Source of the DNA: Acetobacteraceae bacterium
GTDB lineage: Bacteria; Pseudomonadota; Alphaproteobacteria; Acetobacterales; Acetobacteraceae
Assembly: GCA_947478535.1 (NCBI GenBank)
Contig: CANJXD010000228.1
Span: 1-8,491, forward strand
Direction of reading: 5' to 3'
DNA length: 8,491 nucleotides
Position 1 is the stretch's first letter; each line of letters begins with the position of its first letter. Positions 6,060 through 8,491 of this stretch are shown here, piece after piece. Under the pieces are notes generated by a model. It made no database searches, was not told the origin of the DNA, and worked only from the letters and a program-made list of their open reading frames with translations. A program made the position numbers and the translations under genes.

Positions 6060-6064
6060 CCTCC
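6060..6064 (-). promoter_or_regulatory. Shine-Dalgarno sequence fixing the start of the threonine-synthase-like gene
   Basis: GGAGG (followed by AAA) on the minus strand ends 12 nt before the ATG at 6047. The spacing is a little long, but this is the only strong site. It sets the start after the tandem repeats, not inside them. Confidence 0.6.
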
Positions 6065-6072
6065 CGGGCCAG

Positions 6073-6140
6073 CCTTCGGACAAGCGGGGCCTTCGGACAA
6101 GCGGGGCCTTCGGACAAGCGGGGCCTTCGGACAAGCGGGG
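6073..6140. repeat. Four perfect 17-bp tandem repeats in a divergent promoter region
   Basis: The unit CCTTCGGACAAGCGGGG occurs at 6073-6089, 6090-6106, 6107-6123 and 6124-6140 without a mismatch. The array fills about half of the 144-bp gap between the divergent PLP-enzyme and M20 genes, starting 8 bp from the Shine-Dalgarno sequence of the former. The 17-bp period is not a multiple of three, and both flanking genes have better starts outside it, so it is non-coding. Perfect identity suggests recent expansion or active homogenisation. It could be a dispersed intergenic repeat of this genome. Confidence 0.95.
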
Positions 6141-6146
6141 GATGCG

Positions 6147-6160
6147 GCAAGCAGGCTTGC
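6147..6160. promoter_or_regulatory. Palindrome GCAAGC-AG-GCTTGC, candidate operator
   Basis: This is a perfect 6+6 inverted repeat with a 2-bp centre, lying between the 17-bp repeats and the M20 gene start and 31 bp before its ATG. It shares CAAGC with the neighbouring repeat unit. It could bind a dimeric regulator controlling the divergent genes, or form the base of an mRNA hairpin in the M20 leader. No regulator gene is adjacent. Confidence 0.35.
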
Positions 6161-6191
6161 TCCCAGCGAAGCGACGGGCGAGGCTGTGGGG

Positions 6192-7292
6192 ATGAGCTTC
6201 ACCGACCCCGTCCTCCGCCTGGCCGCCGATCTCGTCGCGATCGACAGCCGTTCCTTCCTGACCAACATCCCCCTCGCGGAGCGGGTGGAGCAGGAGCTAT
6301 CCGGGTTTGAGGTGGAGCGGCTGGACTATACCGACGCCAATGGCGTCGCGAAGCGGGCGCTGGTGGCCCATAAGGGGCCGAAGGGCGGGTATGCGCTGTC
6401 CGGGCACATGGACACGGTGCCGGCCACGGGCTGGGACAGCGCGCCCTGGACGCCACGCATCGACGCGGAAGGCTTCATGCATGGCCTCGGCAGCGTCGAC
6501 ATGAAGGGGCAGGTGGCCGCCGCCATCATCGCCGCCCAGCGCGCGCCGGCGGACGTGCCCGCGACCCTGCTGATCACGGCGGACGAGGAAACCACCAAGG
6601 CCGGCGCGTCCGTCATCGCCAAGCAGAGCGCATTGGCGAAATCGCTGGGCCTGAAGGGAATCCTGGTGGCGGAACCCACCAGCCTGTACCCGGTTCGCGG
6701 CCATCGCAGCCACATCGCCTTCATGGCGACGGCGCACGGGTTGCAGGCGCATTCCTCCACCGGCAAGGGCATCAACGCGAACTGGAAGCTGATGCCCTTC
6801 CTGGTTGCGATGCGCGGCGTGCACGACCAGCTGCGCGCCGACCCGGCCTTGCAGGACAAGGACTACGACCCGCCCTTTTCCGACTTCAACCTGGTGCTGG
6901 ACAACCACGGCACGGCGATGAATGTGACGGTCGCCAAGGCGACCGCCCACATCAAGTTCCGCTACAGCGCGAAGGTGGACCCCAAGCCGGTGCTGCGCGC
7001 CGTGCGGCAGGCGGCGCGGGAGGCCGGGATCGACCTGGCGGAACAGCATGAGGGCTTCCCCCCGGAATTGCCGGTGGACCATCCGCTGATCGCCCTCGCC
7101 GTGGCGCTGACCGGCAAGGTGCCGAGGACGGCCCCCTACGGCACCGATGCCAGCGAATTGCAGGTGCTGGCGCCCTGCGTGGTCCTCGGCCCCGGCGATG
7201 TCGGCACGGCGCATACGCCGCGCGAATGCATCCGGGTGCAGGAATTGCTGGACGCCGTGCCGCTGTTCGGGCGGGTGCTCGCTTCCGCCTGA
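6192..7292 (+). CDS. M20 family metallohydrolase (ArgE/DapE-like deacylase or amidohydrolase)
   Basis: This 366-aa cytoplasmic enzyme of the co-catalytic zinc family probably hydrolyses an N-acyl or peptide bond of an amino-acid derivative. The metal and catalytic motifs are present in order. SGHMDTVP (70-77) has zinc ligand His72 and Asp74. GSVDMKGQ (100-107) has the bridging Asp103. ITADEETT (128-135) has general base Glu132 and ligand Glu133. VAEPT (159-163) has Glu161. GTAHTP (338-343) has the last ligand, His341. AHSSTGKG (186-193) marks the dimerisation (lid) domain, with His187. The length fits acetylornithine deacetylase relatives, but substrate cannot be assigned. The ATG at 6192 follows GAGG by 8 nt and begins MSFTDPVLRLAADLVAIDS. 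An upstream in-frame extension would translate the tandem repeats and is rejected. The gene diverges from the PLP-enzyme pair and may share its regulation. Confidence 0.9.
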   Translation: MSFTDPVLRLAADLVAIDSRSFLTNIPLAERVEQELSGFEVERLDYTDANGVAKRALVAHKGPKGGYALSGHMDTVPATGWDSAPWTPRIDAEGFMHGLGSVDMKGQVAAAIIAAQRAPADVPATLLITADEETTKAGASVIAKQSALAKSLGLKGILVAEPTSLYPVRGHRSHIAFMATAHGLQAHSSTGKGINANWKLMPFLVAMRGVHDQLRADPALQDKDYDPPFSDFNLVLDNHGTAMNVTVAKATAHIKFRYSAKVDPKPVLRAVRQAAREAGIDLAEQHEGFPPELPVDHPLIALAVALTGKVPRTAPYGTDASELQVLAPCVVLGPGDVGTAHTPRECIRVQELLDAVPLFGRVLASA

Positions 7293-7298
7293 GCAACG

Positions 7299-8491
7299 TC
7301 AGGCGGCTTTCACGCCCGCGAGGAAGTCCGAGACCTCCGTCCTGAGCCGCGCGGTGCGGCCGGATACGTCGCGGGAGGCATCGCCCACGGCATTGGCGAT
7401 GCCGCCGGTCTGCCGCACGTCGTCGGCCATTTCCGTGACGATCCGCTTGACCTCGGTGGCGCCGCTCGCGGCATCGGTGACGGCGCGGATGATCTCCTGC
7501 GTCGCCGCGGCCTGTTCCTCCGCCGCCGCCGCGACCTGCACGGCGATGCCATCCACGCGGTCGATGATCTCCGCGATGCTGCGAATGGCACCGACGGTAT
7601 TCGTCGTTTCCAACTGCATGGCGGCGATCTGGGCGGAGATTTCCTCCGTCGCCTTCGCGGTCTGCGCGGCAAGGGTCTTCGCCTCGGACGCCACCACGGC
7701 GAAGCCCTTGCCGGCCTCTCCCGCGCGGGCCGCCTCGATGGTGGCGTTCAGGGCGAGAAGGTTGGTCTGGCCCGCGATGTTGCCGATGATGCGCACGACA
7801 TCGCCGATGCGCTGCGCCGCCTGCGCGAGAGCGGCGACGGCCGTGTCGGTTGCCTTCGCCTCCTCCGTCGCGCTGCGGACGGCGCGTGCGGTCTCCGCGA
7901 TCTGGCGCGTCACCTCCGTGATGGAGGCGCCGAGTTCCTCCGCCGCGCCGGCCACGGTCTGCACCGCGCTGGCGGCCTGCTCGGCGGCTGTGGCGACGCC
8001 GCCGGCCTGGGCCTCGCCACGGCTGGTCGCGTCCCGCATCCGCCCGGCCATCCCGTCGAGTTCGCCCATGGCGGCGTCCATGGTCTCCAGCGAGTCCCGC
8101 GCGCGGGGCTCGAAGCCATTGACCAGGGCCAGCAGCCGGGCGGCGCGGGCGGCTTCCTCCCGCGCGGTCTGCACCGCGTGGGCGTCGGCGGCCTGCTTTT
8201 CCACCAGCGCTGCCTTGAAGATGGCGAGTTGGCGGGCGAGTTGGCCCATCTCAGTGCTCTCGGGCAGTGCGGGGACTTCCGCCGTCAGGTCGCCTTCGCC
8301 GATCCGCTGCATCGGGGTCAGGATCGCGGCGATGCCCCGGCTGAGGTCCCGGGTGATCAGCCAGCCCGTCACCATCGCGATGAGCAGGGCGACGCCCATG
8401 CCGAAGCCGACCATGAGCCTGCCGAAATCCGCGGCCTCCACGCCATTCGCAGCCTCCACCTTTGCGGAATCGGCATTGAGCGCGACCAGCC
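7299..8491 (-). CDS. Methyl-accepting chemotaxis protein, C-terminal part (N-terminus outside window)
   Basis: The frame is open to the window edge, where it reads [21 protein letters not shown] before the membrane. The real start therefore lies beyond 8491, and the GTG at 8459 is unlikely to be it. The visible part has a transmembrane segment (about 8352-8423, [20 protein letters not shown]), then a HAMP domain ([25 protein letters not shown]). A long alanine-rich coiled coil with methylation helices follows. The conserved hairpin tip (about 7694-7775) reads [20 protein letters not shown] then [15 protein letters not shown]; it contacts CheA and CheW. The protein ends [10 protein letters not shown], with no NWETF-type CheR-binding tail. 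The periplasmic sensor is not visible, so the ligand is unknown. It converges on the M20 gene with only 6 nt between stops. It may sense a compound used by the neighbouring enzymes, but adjacency is weak evidence. Confidence 0.93.
   Translation of the reverse strand, partial: LVALNADSAKVEAANGVEAADFGRLMVGFGMGVALLIAMVTGWLITRDLSRGIAAILTPMQRIGEGDLTAEVPALPESTEMGQLARQLAIFKAALVEKQAADAHAVQTAREEAARAARLLALVNGFEPRARDSLETMDAAMGELDGMAGRMRDATSRGEAQAGGVATAAEQAASAVQTVAGAAEELGASITEVTRQIAETARAVRSATEEAKATDTAVAALAQAAQRIGDVVRIIGNIAGQTNLLALNATIEAARAGEAGKGFAVVASEAKTLAAQTAKATEEISAQIAAMQLETTNTVGAIRSIAEIIDRVDGIAVQVAAAAEEQAAATQEIIRAVTDAASGATEVKRIVTEMADDVRQTGGIANAVGDASRDVSGRTARLRTEVSDFLAGVKAA

Noticed and set aside
6048..6134. 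N-terminal extension of the threonine-synthase-like protein through the repeats
   Set aside because: It would translate the 17-bp repeats into Pro/Arg-rich sequence, and the ATG at 6047 has its own GGAGG.
6036..6191. N-terminal extension of the M20 protein from 6036
   Set aside because: It encodes repeat-derived sequence and overlaps the divergent gene's start; the ATG at 6192 with GAGG 8 nt upstream gives the usual family N-terminus.

Overview
The window is very GC-rich, with strong third-position G/C bias and long antisense reading frames opposite real genes. Gene content and style fit an alphaproteobacterium, most likely a Rhodospirillales/Acetobacteraceae (Roseomonas-like) soil or water bacterium. 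This placement is inferred from protein style and GANTC sites; no marker gene is present.

Left edge (1-407): positions 69-1 on the minus strand encode the first 23 residues of an IS5-family-like transposase that runs off the window. Behind it lie a 32-bp tandem repeat (two copies) and five GANTC sites in 77 bp. Next come several TGGG/CCCA inverted repeats (187-260) and a near-perfect sigma-54 -24/-12 promoter (312-327), 80 bp before a sensor kinase gene.

Two-component operon (408-3201, +): a membrane NtrB/AtoS-type histidine kinase is followed after 4 nt by an NtrC-family sigma-54 activator (receiver, AAA+, Fis HTH). Operator-like palindromes, a sigma-54 promoter and a sigma-54 activator together suggest an autoregulated operon. 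Two signature motifs are variant: HG instead of HE in the kinase H-box, and GAFTDA instead of GAFTGA in the activator.

Metabolic block (3254-7292): a small unknown protein on the minus strand, whose frame may begin with a Tat-type signal from a non-standard start, lies downstream of two coupled minus-strand PLP enzymes. These are a threonine-synthase-like fold-type II enzyme and a DSD1-type fold-type III enzyme (D-serine dehydratase/D-threonine aldolase family), overlapping as TGATG. Divergent from them is an M20 (ArgE/DapE-like) zinc amidohydrolase. The 144-bp divergent intergenic region holds four perfect 17-bp tandem repeats and a 14-bp palindrome. The set looks like a catabolic unit that releases and deaminates or cleaves an unidentified hydroxy- or N-acyl amino acid.

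Right edge (7299-8491, -): a methyl-accepting chemotaxis protein, cut by the window end, converges on the M20 gene with a 6-nt gap.
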